From Bolinopsis microptera (Eukaryota > Ctenophora > Tentaculata > Lobata > Bolinopsidae), in contig NC_087074.1 of NCBI RefSeq assembly GCF_026151205.1, positions 14,407,167 through 14,471,166 of the forward strand: a stretch of DNA of 64,000 bases, in the 5' to 3' direction. The notes below the pieces were generated by a model. The model was not told the DNA's origin. It was given only the letters and a program-made list of their open reading frames with translations, and searched no databases. This document shows positions 35,401 through 41,355 of the stretch, piece after piece. The first letter of the stretch is position 1; each line of letters begins with the position of its first letter. Made by a program: the position numbers and the translations under genes.

Positions 35401-36433
35401 ATGGAACAGATGGAACAGGTGCAGCAGATGGTGGAGGTGCAGCAGATGAAACAGGTGCAGGAGAAGCAGGTGCAGCAGATGGAACAGGTGCAGCAGATGG
35501 TGGAGGTGCAGCAGATGGAACAGATGGAACATGTGCAGGAAGAGCAGATGCAGCAGATGGAACAGATGGAACAGGAGCAGCAGATGGTGGAGGTGCAGCA
35601 GATGGAACATGTGCAGGAAGATCAGATGCAGCAGATGGAACAGGTGCAGCAGATGGTGGAGGTGCAGCAGATGAAACAGATGGAACAGGTGCAGGAAGAG
35701 TAGGTGCAGCAGATAGAACAGGTGCAGGAGAAGTAGTAGATGGAAAATCATCCGGAGTTAAGTCCCACAAGCTATCAGACCGATCAGAAAATTGTGAGGG
35801 TAAAGGGGACACAGGGATCAGTGAACTGTCTACTAGATAACGGAGATGAGTGGGGATACTAGCAAAACCATTAAAATAGCAGTGAATGTTAGCCTTAACA
35901 ATCTTTTTAAACAAAATGTTACCTGTGTAGCTGAAATGTAAATTATCCGTACGCTGTATGTAATTGAAAGCATCATTAGGAGTAATGTGAAAAGGGTTAG
36001 AAACTAATACAAAATTAAATTTATTACGTAAAGAAACCAATTCAGCGTTAAAAGCATTAATTTTAGAAAGAAAATGTGACCTTTGACAATTAGGATAATC
36101 AAAACGAGGCAAAACAATATTCACAAAAACAATAGCCTTCGGAAACTTATGATGCACACAGTTTATAAGGTCAGTAAACATTTCTGCAAACGTTACACTA
36201 TCACACGAACACCTACCTTTTATATTGTTAGTTCCCACCATGACGTAGACAGCATCTATCTGCGGCAGTTTCCGAGGATTGATGTTGGTAACCTCGTCTG
36301 CCACGTGCTGGGTGTCCATACCACGGCAAGAAAAAACATGTAGCCCACGGTATGATTTCGGATATAAACGTGTAGGTTCTTCGGGACGTTCGGAATCAAT
36401 GTATTTAACCATTGAATCTCCTAGAACCACAAC
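26486..36433 (-). CDS. Helitron polyprotein, exon 3: SGNH, AlkB, Rep, Pif1 helicase, Cys/His module
   Basis: Enters after TTTTGTTCAG in phase 0 and encodes residues 300-3,614 of the spliced protein. Domains: SGNH hydrolase, 300-490 (GDS with S306, GTNN with N368, D462/H465); Pro/Ala/Ser linker, about 524-744; AlkB-type 2OG-Fe(II) oxygenase, 748-940 (H856-x-D858, H914, R929/R935); 19-residue repeats, 944-1,080; two 88-residue Cys-rich repeats, 1,603-1,778; DUF6570-like CxxC/CxxC region, 1,818-1,978; HUH Rep, 2,111-2,484 (H2317-L-H2319; Y2472 and Y2476); Pif1 helicase, 2,757-3,257 (GAGGVGKS with K2807, DEVSM at D2889); C-terminal module with C3463 and H3596-W. Rep would nick and join single strands and the helicase would unwind. 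The oxygenase, esterase and C-terminal roles are inferred. Confidence 0.85.
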   Translation of the reverse strand, partial: VVVLGDSMVKYIDSERPEEPTRLYPKSYRGLHVFSCRGMDTQHVADEVTNINPRKLPQIDAVYVMVGTNNIKGRCSCDSVTFAEMFTDLINCVHHKFPKAIVFVNIVLPRFDYPNCQRSHFLSKINAFNAELVSLRNKFNFVLVSNPFHITPNDAFNYIQRTDNLHFSYTGNILFKKIVKANIHCYFNGFASIPTHLRYLVDSSLIPVSPLPSQFSDRSDSLWDLTPDDFPSTTSPAPVLSAAPTLPAPVPSVSSAAPPPSAAPVPSAASDLPAHVPSAAPPPSAAPVPSVPSAASALPAHVPSVPSAAPPPSAAPVPSAAPASPAPVSSAAPPPSAAPVPSVPSAAPSPSAAPVPSAAPALPAPVLSAAPSLSAAPVPSAAPFSSAAHASPAPVPSAPATPAAPKPAHAAPAPDTPASTPASPTPVHVPAAPAPAAPTPAPASYISSKCPKWLYTRLAYYKDLLPVHIAKHIEELLLSKVKQGLFIRQGMNSSQVLLFGKDRYVYNRATKHLNPIPIHSEPILQNILSIVNVTLSANFNSILVNFYKDSSTILPYHKDDERHLDKSAKIATLSIGATRYMDFATCKRNRPSFSQQLLSNSLFVMDPESQLAYFHRIANGSTSGVCQGYRFSLTFRTLKPRSIEGMSSSDPVSLKPKTLHQTEGVSSSGSVSLMPTTLDKTEGVSSSGPVSSKPTTLDKTEGVSSSGPVSLKPTTLDKTEGVSSSGPVSLQPTTLDKTEGVSSSGPASLKPTTLDKTEGVSSSGPASLKPTTLDKTEGVSPSDENNRIHLSSSSSVLQTPIVSHNPISTELCHLPLFLRIPAPFITLTGCHRLPLLPCIPDKTEGTGVSSSLPHPMEPCTPDMTDGTGVSLSATHPTEPLITDMTEGTGVSSSSSVYAPSISYNVSNTTIQSRSLMYGGGRHNNPFIDNEAQDEEGHVSQESDNSHNCTASPDDMDNFIDDTELHESQEYRPYYDCHNGSSVESPTLLTPYTENDSYASTVKKKKETDSSMKCDTLSNMADKELQKDKDRYSARIRMQQHRAFMTSPQRSQHLQYDCHRKSQKRATMTTTELTQLQQKQRSQMSQARNSMTTTELTKLQQKERSRKSSTMASMTTPERNAKKEQKRLKEKARRAAMTDEQKKMAKEKRRTRISLNKARNSKSQKICSPVLLRQHSPSNMSGYKTPPTYSALFNHNHSRSPATSLKTAYSPHDISFHTVSVNRNNKLASPLNEYRTSSQSLPKLHSTPPHDSPSSYRAQVSTETNINITCAAKSCLGSPSSSNTFSCQTPPNYTALKSKTDSHNSPVPTRLIPTLDWDFVCFPHGSKLLAEIELTCVDKCTFCPGFMENCPFSHLQSVSLNQHFTTSSESSACQSPPMEYSSLHNFFVEDQPEVPQRPISTLDWDFVSFPHGSKLLAEIELNCVNKCTFCPGFMENCPFSHLQTVSPNKHFTASSEPSACQSPRIESSSLHNFSVEDQPVVPPNASKASPVPLEHHSKSPTKPSFDPKTDKIVKTFRAKMREYPEYACFKCHKLFFREGVVKAKDTLKFKLNIPSVTKADNEWICKRCNSYLKRGKFSPIDVNEMFLASGDLPSSLQPNPTECRLVSQIIPFMKILSLPAGGQSCIKGPVVNVPIQPDRNCMQLPRKLSESGILAVRIKRKVEYKSVVMSDVVNPDKCITLLVWLKKNNPFYKNVVLSHDFIKQNYDGDKQFFDSYMNDDPVVVSMSILDLILSNVTNEGTYCDMPFESCIQKSDPAENIDDGKIPFMDFAPGQGSKPVPFLGNADYEALSFPDLFPLGKGHFNCSKRNDLIKKKLLPKLSLKDYAESKLYSKHRKYAQNPEYIFYMQNWIERDQLLSCIATHMRKGSRTMDGQIITAGLLRSYQCNMDQLQSNIDAYKFMKNMKGTPAYLQKIKNDGIAMVNQLGNFTWFLTFSFNDLVYSVPAILKLMGQEPTDELLSDISWFRKHELIKMDPVIAVRMFDRYVRKILSYLIEDQGVMGEALAHFGRNEFGGRGSPHLHMLLKVVGAPIPGESPIEEVIEFIDKYVTTHYPTLEEDPEVHKLIKLQLHSHTKTCQKGGKDICRFGFPKTLSEVTQIVFKEIKKMMTKKSKNNQKSADSEPKVEAPKLRSRDVIYKRKPGSENVNTYNRLLLLAIQGNMDVQICMSPWDVVNYVISYATKNEKEVCDALKDVIKNIDQPSNKNSKEALRQLGNTFLNSRSVSVQEAIFRCLPQLSLSHFKPSVLFIPSDMPGDRHGIVKPRSTLQQLPDDSEDVFHNSLLDKYLNRPDDLESICWAEFASLYVRLDRNVTSKNRHKVITLKSNLGQMIRRDSPQVIRSNKKSRTKEPEKYYYSKLCLYFPWRKEADLIGSFATYQESFAENVDAMKPNIKKFEQFDDDTLQKMEAEIRQEIKDSLLDENKREVLDGRHLFNHPFEGIDISKEEEKSVFNVTYKEPIVSDEQYQQMVTSLNDKQRELFNIVDHHSSRVAQGHKVNQLLHFVSGAGGVGKSFLIKCMRSCISRKFPDSIIKPKVAVAASTGVAAALIDGQTVHQLLQLDCQEGGRIQPKPLNPKKKMQMRRFFQHVRYIIIDEVSMVGNTNLNQINSRLNEIFGVPPETTIFGGINVIFSGDLHQIPAVQQTMVFETKGIAALGPNIWKDSITFSELTDIVRAKGDSQFTELCHRLRVGEHTPEDIELLSSRVVEKQPKPAEIMDSMVIYPTNRQCNSHNQECIQELSKTSSIVNVVAQDRFSNEVFNKSSNFGDKVYDKMNKKPQDYTTDDVNKTAGLPTSLNIGPGARVMVRVNIDTPDKIVNGVTGTVHSFQLQNGKTVKDGSCSARDIRHVNVMFDDVNVGRTIKHHCDNFCANNCTKVGTVPIKPVEKEFISKKNSKTWLKRYQIPLVLSWACTVHKVQGLTLNKAYVFLAGASKGHSWQSGMAYTAISRLTSLLGLHFISFDPRQIRTSKKVVDEYARLRDVPKFCVVLQGHNVPAATCEEVLIMSPIPSDPITLPCSKPFNVSSSPHKTIITSPAVLKRHIPFSPLADLTKKHFKSTSLYSPLSMMSPQPSTGLKRPLPNSPQVPASPLLSKHLKTTKSLSPLCNADVVNNPVMQIPTSYPQVISETVGRAHVIDFLGHPQSAETATLLQSLGFSVNASFANIQVNSSCGYIASRVISKLKSFLSTGQSWFNASLFDCNYWGASDFETDICALGNHALNISGTSPVFLSETNCLDLIPIYSLHFHNLLFIHRNDYLSNVEPPHSKSTFKARIIHLWDKFKSNAQVLPPTLFIVNTDDGHGVHWYTVILEIGSAHSPSHEL
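31998..32525 (-). repeat. 264-bp (88-codon) coding tandem duplication
   Basis: Two nearly identical units, 32,262-32,525 and 31,998-32,261, each encode 'STLDWDFV.FPHGSKLLAEIEL' and then a C-x3-C-x2-C-x6-C-x3-H cluster ('KCTFCPGFMENCPFSH'). The spacing looks like a small zinc-binding unit. High identity between the copies indicates a recent in-frame duplication. Confidence 0.8.
34094..34500 (-). repeat. 57-bp coding minisatellite in the Helitron ORF, 7 copies
   Basis: Seven in-frame copies of a 57-bp unit encode a 19-residue repeat of the form LDKTEGVSSSGPVSLKPTT, located just after the AlkB domain. The copies differ by a few substitutions. It probably acts as a flexible spacer. Long open frames on the opposite strand here are shadows of the repeat. 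Confidence 0.9.
35101..35760 (-). repeat. Pro/Ala/Ser-rich coding low-complexity linker
   Basis: Imperfect short repeats of the type 'AAPPPSAAPVPS' encode about 220 residues between the SGNH and AlkB domains. The opposite strand gives a shadow ORF of Gln/Val repeats. The likely role is an unstructured linker. Confidence 0.9.
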
Positions 36434-36607
36434 CTGAACAAAATTGATTTGTCAATAATCGTGTAATGTAAAAACATAAGTAGAAGTAAGAGTGTAAGTT
36501 GTAATAACTAATACTTCTACATCTGTTGGGGTTTACTGTAAAAAAATTTAGAAAATGTGGCTAGACATGTACATATTATAGTAAAATCATAACTTTTATT
36601 TACTCAC
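36434..36607 (-). other. Intron 2 of the Helitron gene (174 bp)
   Basis: The donor AAAAAC|GTGAGT (starting 36,607) and acceptor TTTTGTTCAG|GTTGTG (ending 36,434) are both strong and keep phase 0. The unspliced reading frame stops at TAA (36,596-36,598), four codons after the donor, so splicing is required to reach the polyprotein. The intron starts about 60 bp after the 2A codon pair. Confidence 0.7.
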
Positions 36608-37080
36608 GTTTTTATCCGTAAAGACGAACTCCTCAGGAGAGAAGCTGGCGGTGTTGCACTTAAACTGTACGGGTCCCGGGTTAGTTTCCACATCGCCTGA
36701 TAGTATAAGGCACATCCTGGACCAAACAACAGAAGAAGACAAATCACCAGCCATAGCGTTGACGAGCAGTTCAAGAACCAGGATGGCAGGACTAGATGGC
36801 AATAGGCCAGCATCCTCGAGGTACTGCAACTGAGCGCTAGCAGCTTTAACTGTTGATGTCAAATAAATTAATTGAGCCGAAACCAGATTATAAATTAAAT
36901 TTAATGTTGACATGATGTTAAGGTTGCAACAACTTTGAAAAATGAACTCCAAATAAAATTCAACACTCAACACAGCTCCTGAAGCCAAAACCAAGGTGTT
37001 CTGTGGTTGAAGAGCGACCACGAACAGCTGTTGAGGTTTCATTATAACCGTCCACAGATTGGGTGAAGAGAGCAGACGAC
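36608..37080 (-). CDS. Helitron gene exon 2: hydrophobic leader ending in a 2A motif
   Basis: Bounded by the acceptor TATTTATAG|GTCGTC and the donor AAC|GTGAGT. It enters with 2 nt that complete the split glycine codon of exon 1 and leaves in phase 0. It encodes residues 142-299. The first part is hydrophobic with segments that could span a membrane. It ends in CLILSGDVETNPGP, a perfect match to the 2A consensus DxExNPG|P, with skipping predicted between G277 and P278. About 22 residues separate the 2A proline from the SGNH domain. 2A sequences are known from picorna-like viruses and from some LINEs; I know of none in Helitrons. Confidence 0.75.
36671..36697 (-). promoter_or_regulatory. 2A ribosome-skipping motif (GDVETNPG|P)
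   Basis: Nine codons read G-D-V-E-T-N-P-G-P. All residues required for co-translational skipping (D, E, N, P, G, P) are present, preceded by the usual hydrophobic/Ser run (CLILS). Predicted outcome: release of the upstream leader and continued translation of the polyprotein from the final proline, without a peptide bond. Confidence 0.85.
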
Positions 37081-37202
37081 CTATAAATAGGATTGCTATT
37101 TATTATACAATGATATCTTCAACAAACAATCTAATCGAGCTCATAAAAGCTTAAGGAAACGAAACGTAGCAGATGTGCAATTTCAACCTTCAACAAACTC
37201 AC
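37081..37202 (-). other. Intron 1 of the Helitron gene (122 bp)
   Basis: Donor TATG|GTGAGT (starting 37,202), acceptor TATTTATAG|GTC (ending 37,081). Joining gives phase 1 continuity and opens the frame into exon 2 without a stop. The unspliced frame stops at 37,183-37,185. Confidence 0.65.
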
Positions 37203-37626
37203 CATAACCAACAAGAACTCCAGTGTTCATCGACGACGCAAACATCAGCACAACCAGGACAGAAGTAGCCGCTAAAGCTCCCCGCACGAAGAATGTTCTC
37301 GTGAAGGTGTAGAATGAGCTGACACCGTAATCAGAGTGCTTGTAAACGAACGTCAGTCGATTGAATAATAACCAGATATGTACATTATGACAAAAGTAAT
37401 ATTGCACATTAACCAAACTCCTAGAGGTAAAATCTATTGCAGGCAATAGTACTTGGTTTCCAAAGTAACACAATGCCATACAAAACATATCAAAACAATC
37501 CAAGAAAAACCCTGTAACAGCCACATTTACCTCGTCAAAACAAATGTCATATTTAATTAATTTATCTGGTGCTAAGTCGGTGGAACATCCCATAACAAAT
37601 AAAATGATTAACAACTTGTACTTCAT
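37203..37626 (-). CDS. Helitron gene exon 1: signal-peptide-like, multi-hydrophobic leader
   Basis: Starts at the ATG at 37,624-37,626 with MKYKLLIILFVMGCS, a good signal peptide or signal anchor. Further hydrophobic segments follow near residues 37-62 ('VAVTGFFLDCFDMFCMALCY') and 117-140 ('ALAATSVLVVLMFASS'). It ends in phase 1 at TAT G|GTGAGT. It encodes the first 141 residues of a predicted 277-residue leader released by the 2A motif in exon 2. No family is recognised. The leader would be expected in the ER/secretory membrane system, which is unusual for a transposon product. Confidence 0.6.
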
Positions 37627-37737
37627 TAAATTACGGTGAAAAGTTTGATAATTTAAATTAAAAAGAATGTAAACGTAACGTGGCGTGTAATTTGCGGAAA
37701 GATTAAACTATGTTGCGTGGTGATTAAATGGCATTAA

Positions 37738-37749
37738 CGTGACGTCACG
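37738..37749. promoter_or_regulatory. CRE-type palindrome upstream of the Helitron gene
   Basis: CGTGACGTCACG, a 12-bp perfect palindrome containing the full CREB/ATF site TGACGTCA (37,740-37,747), lies about 115 bp upstream of the exon 1 ATG. No clear TATA box was seen. It is a plausible promoter element but unproven. Confidence 0.4.
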
Positions 37750-38094
37750 AGAGTCCAAGTAGACCCATAGAGCCATAGTACGTCTGTAGGAAGTACAATT
37801 CATAAGTGATTAAATTTCTGCGCGCGCGCGCGGTTTTTTCGTTGCATAGTAACGAACGGAAGCAAGGAACACGACATATATTTGACCCACCTACCGCAAT
37901 CCCCAAAATCCACGTTTTTCTGCAAAAACGTCCATTCGTAACCTTCCACTTTATATTTTTTCAAAATGGTGGATGGAAAAAATTTCTTTTTGTGCCGGGT
38001 TATCAGCATTTAAACCATCTACCGACTTAACTAAAGTTAACTGTGTACGGAACTCATTATTTACCAATTACCAGTGACATTTTCTTAATTTCAG
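37750..38094. other. Right part of the RecQ intron
   Basis: Contains an alternating (GC)n tract (37,820-37,832) and ends in the polypyrimidine tract and acceptor TTCTTAATTTCAG|GCA of RecQ exon B. The Helitron 5' end should lie here or shortly before, but no boundary is obvious. Confidence 0.4.
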
Positions 38095-38246
38095 GCACTC
38101 AAAAAGGATCCGAGGAAAATTAGTCTTGTTGAAGTATTTCACTCCCAGATACCAGACAGTAAACAGGAAGAAATAGCGGCTGATCTAATGAATATCAATG
38201 GGCGTATCAAATTCAAGTGCCTTATCTATGGGATTTGATGCAGCAG
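38095..38246 (+). pseudogene. RecQ-like helicase, exon B, with 1-nt frameshift
   Basis: Acceptor ATTTCAG|GCA, donor GCAG|GTATGT. It enters in phase 0, continuing from exon A, with 'LVEVFHSQIPDSKQEEIAA', the RecQ motif-IV region ('fHs.t....k..i'). Near 38,205-38,215 the frame breaks: the original frame runs into TGA, whereas the next frame reads 'SALSMGFDAAG', which is helicase motif V. The exon is 152 nt where 151 nt would keep phase with exon C. Either the gene copy is dead or the assembly has a 1-nt error. Confidence 0.65.
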
Positions 38247-38378
38247 GTATGTACTATGTTTGGCACCAAGTATATCGAAGACTATTTTAAACACCTTTAA
38301 ACAGTCTATTTCAAACAAATGGATTCTCTGTGTTAAACACGGTTAATAGTAAATTTGATAAAAATGTATATTCTTTAG

Positions 38379-38441
38379 GGATCCAATACGTCATCCATTC
38401 GAAAATGGCTCGTACGGCAGAGGATTTCATCCAGATGATTG
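38379..38441 (+). CDS. RecQ-like helicase, exon C (motif VI)
   Basis: A 63-nt exon between TTCTTTAG|GG and ATTG|GTGGGT, phase 1 in and phase 1 out. It encodes 'GIQYVIHSKMARTAEDFIQM' then IG, leading into motif VI (IGRAGR), whose arginines are completed by exon D. Confidence 0.7.
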
Positions 38442-38558
38442 GTGGGTAATGTGAAACAATTAAGTTATTTGTAATAATTTTATAGAGCGCTCTGCACATA
38501 TACCTCTATTAAAGGTTTAACGAGCTTAATTGTCTTAAACGTTGCTTTTAAATCTCAG

Positions 38559-38702
38559 GTCGGGCTGGGAGAAGTGCAAATCTAAAGGCGATATGTATTG
38601 TATTTACGCACAACAAGACCAGGGATATGGACGGAGAGTGTCTTATGTACCGCGACCAGAATGGAACTTGCCGTAGGATAATACTTTCTGGTACCTTTAA
38701 AG
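38559..38702 (+). CDS. RecQ-like helicase, exon D (GRAGRS and Zn-binding start)
   Basis: Acceptor TCTCAG|GT, donor AAAG|GTAAAA, phase 1 to phase 1. It encodes RAGRSANLKAICIVFTHNKT, completing the motif-VI arginine finger, and 'CRRIILSGTF', the first part of the RecQ zinc-binding subdomain (Cys, then Arg-Arg, then L...F). Motif VI couples ATP hydrolysis to strand movement. Confidence 0.75.
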
Positions 38703-38841
38703 GTAAAACAGCTCCACGTAGTCCTACAATTGAAAAAGTAATTCAATATCCTTTATTAGTTGGCAAATACTTTAAGTTCTCCAACGGCATTTGAAATCAC
38801 AAATTTTAGCCATTTCAATGCGATGACATAAATGTCATCAG

Positions 38842-38970
38842 GGGTACTCAAGCTGCATGACAACGTTTATAACGATACTTGCTGCGATGTTTGCAGACCT
38901 TCCCAAGACCCACTCATTCAAAGACTCCGGGAACGGAATAACAAGCAGAGGAGGTCGGATGTAGACATGC
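38842..38970 (+). CDS. RecQ-like helicase, exon E (CCDVC zinc site)
   Basis: Acceptor GTCATCAG|GG, donor ATGC|GTGAGT, phase 1 to phase 1. It encodes 'GVLKLHDNVYNDTCCDVC', which supplies the remaining cysteines of the RecQ zinc-binding subdomain (CCDxC), and a basic helix 'LIQRLRERNNKQRRS'. Confidence 0.7.
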
Positions 38971-39146
38971 GTGAGTACTGAGTACTTAGTACCGAATGTT
39001 TTAAATCACATGTAATATTTGTAACGTTCATGCCTAAACTGTGCTTTTTTGCTTTTATCGAAAAGTAATGATAACAACAACAACAATTTAACTTTGTGCT
39101 CCTGCGAGTGGTGAAGAATCAGCAATATCAGTCATAATATTTCCAG

Positions 39147-39388
39147 AACCTAGACGCACAGTGACGAAAGAAGATAGGGAGTTCTTTGCAAAAGCGTTAG
39201 CATGCCAGCTGACGTCCTATAGTGACAACAGACCCTTTCTGGACTGTGAACTCACGGAAGGAGTCATTAAACTTCTCACAAATGAATGCGGACATATTTT
39301 TAATTTGGAAGATATTGAAGGAATCGTGCCAGGACTGAGTGACAGGGTGAAGAGGGACATACTAGTTATAACTAACGATATATTTTAA
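39147..39388 (+). CDS. RecQ-like helicase, terminal exon F
   Basis: Acceptor ATTTCCAG|AA completes the codon begun in exon E. The exon encodes 80 codons including the stop TAA at 39,386-39,388. The text (RRTVTKEDREFFAKALACQL ... 'IVPGLSDRVKRDILVIT') resembles the C-terminal tail found after the zinc subdomain in the multicopy invertebrate RecQ-like proteins. No poly(A) signal was identified nearby. Confidence 0.6.
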
Positions 39389-39984
39389 GTAACCTCGTCT
39401 CAATTTTCGTTTATCGCAAAATAGCGGAGACCTAATCATGAGTCAACCGGTGAATTACACATTTGTTTGGATATATTATAAATCATATGTTCAAATTGAA
39501 TGTATACTTACTTAATGGTAATTAATTAAACAAGACATTTTGGAGAAACTATTTAGATTGAGGATTTCAGATTAAGTTCAAATAATATATTAAATCTTGT
39601 ATGCTCAAATACGTTGAGCCCAAATTCTGCACAGTACGTTTTTTACAGTGTTATTAAAGTCTATTTCTGGCAACAGGGGTATGGATCCTTTGTTTACCTT
39701 TGATACATTTTCAGTTCGGTCCATAAATTAAAACTTGATTACTACCTTGAGTTAACATATTTGTGTAATGTATAGTGTATACTGCACTGTATATTATATA
39801 AATATAATACAATTGATTAATATAGAAGATTTCAATAGAAAAAGGTTCAGGTATTTAAATAAGAAAGAAATGCGTTATAATTCTTAAATTCGTAAAATTA
39901 TGAACTTACATAGTGTTGTGACAGTAAGCGGAGTAGTCTAGAAGCTTTCTTGAGGTTGTCTTGTGTCTACTGTACTCGTTGAAC
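39389..39984. other. Gene-free stretch
   Basis: 3' flank of the RecQ-like gene. AT-rich with no features recognised. Confidence 0.35.
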
Positions 39985-40610
39985 AGAATTCAGCTGAAAT
40001 AGAAAGAGGGTTAAACTGAGTAGAATAATAATGCGTTGATAAAGACGTTGATAGTTGATAAACCTGATTGTTCCACTGTACAAATATGCAAAAACATACA
40101 TTTTGACGACGGAATCTCGTCGAACCATAGTAAATACAGTTATATGCCATCTGCAAAGCTACAGTAAAATGTAAAACACGGCGGAGCTATTGAGGCCAAC
40201 GTATACCAACTGATGTTTGGCCCGCCCTTATTATATACATTCATCAAGTACCAACTCACGATAAACAACGCGACTAAATGATCACAATATTTAACTATGA
40301 AGTGGACACCTTATTCGCCCGGAATATAGTTGTTGAATGTACGGGGCAGATTTAAGCGCCAAATATTGCGTGTAAATAATTGTATGTACATTATATGACA
40401 CACCTTGGTAAAGCGGATTAGTTAGTATGCTTGCTTATAGCCTTTTATGAACGATATTCCACTCATGTCCTGTTTACGTCTGTAACTATGGCGACGGGGA
40501 CGGGTTACTAAGGAGAATTATGCAATTATATCATATATGAAGGAGAAGGTTGGACAGTGTTGCCAAGTTGGGCTGGGTTTAGATGTTAGAGTGATTACAA
40601 CGATTTTAGG
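39985..40610. repeat. Diverged direct repeat R1, copy 1
   Basis: Shares ordered blocks with 42,195-42,680 and 43,145-43,510: 'gcgttgataaagacg', 'ttgacgacggaatctcgtcg', 'aaaacacggcggagc', 'ggtggacaccttattcg'-like text, and 'gaaggagaaggttggacagt' followed by 'gattttac/ag'. Copies 2 and 3 have internal deletions. No coding capacity. Confidence 0.65.
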
Positions 40611-40616
40611 ATCAAG

Positions 40617-41108
40617 TTCATTTTTATTCATTTCGTTCATTTCATGAACCAAGGGATTATTTGGCACTTCTGAGAGACTGAACATGTTAGTTCACATGCC
40701 CATTGCCCCTCTACCATAACAGATCAATTTTAAGTCAGTCCAGGCATAACTACTGCCCAAAAGCCTGTTCCAAATTTGTCTCAATCCAGTTCCAAAATCT
40801 CAACTACTCTGAAACCAAAATGGGACATTGCCCTTAGAGCCCTTTCTGAGCATGCTAGAGCCTCCAAGCTTTTCAGGAATACTCCTAGTATCAATACCAA
40901 TCGATTCTGATTGATTTCAACTCATTTCAGGCGATTTTATGGAAAGTTCATTTTTGTTCATTTCGTTCATTTCATGAACCAGGGGATCATTTGGCACTTC
41001 TGATCAGTGACTGAACATGTTAGTTCCCATGCCCCTTATACCAGATCAATTTTAAGTCAGTCCAGGCATAACTACTGCCCCAAAAGCCTGTTCCAAATTT
41101 GTCTCAAT
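40617..41108. repeat. Tandem duplication, ~325-bp period
   Basis: The block 'aagttcatttttattcattt' to 'ttccaaatttgtctcaat' occurs at 40,617-40,800 and again, with about 10% differences, at 40,942-41,108. It is noncoding. A (GT)n run follows at 41,163-41,180. Confidence 0.75.
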
Positions 41109-41258
41109 TCTGTCTTACTGTTCCAAAATATCGGATTCATGAACTCTTAGGTTTACTATTCTGTGTGTGTGTGTGTGTGACTGTGAGTGTAACCACTATA
41201 ATTAGCATTGCTTCGATTGAAGCACGGTTAGAGCCGCGCGCACGTGTAGACGGTGGAG

Positions 41259-41355
41259 TTACTGGGCACAGTAACCCTCAGACTGGGTGGCGCCCAGCCT
41301 TTCATTTCACCGAATGTCTGTGTTAATGATAATTATAGCCTGGGGTCGCCAGTAA
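41259..41355. repeat. TTACTGGG palindrome family, diverged copy
   Basis: Starts TTACTGGGCACAGTAAC and contains 'ctgggtggcgcccagcc', then 'tagcctggggtcgccagtaa' at the end. It has the same module order as 17,569-17,645. Confidence 0.6.

Larger units (their letters stand above)
26486..37626 (-). mobile_element. Helitron with extended polyprotein and spliced 2A leader
   Basis: Minimum extent, from the first start codon to the stop. The large exon contains an HUH nuclease with the two-tyrosine motif and a Pif1-family helicase, the defining Rep/Hel pair of Helitrons. All catalytic motifs are intact and the 9.9-kb exon has no stop, so the copy may be active or recent. It lies in antisense inside the 14-kb intron of a RecQ-like gene. 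I could not locate the exact termini, which probably lie within 24,080-26,485 and 37,627-38,094. Confidence 0.85.

Noticed and set aside
35245-35703. 152-codon plus-strand ORF of Gln/Val/Met repeats
   Set aside because: It is the antisense shadow of the Pro/Ala/Ser repeat tract in the Helitron polyprotein. Its composition follows from the repeat.
34990-35751. 253-codon minus-strand ORF rich in His/Leu
   Set aside because: Alternative frame of the same repeat tract as the polyprotein linker.
37183-37626. Leader ORF as an independent, unspliced small gene
   Set aside because: It stays open with a consensus donor just before its stop and joins exon 2 in frame. Splicing is the better model, though a separate gene cannot be fully excluded.
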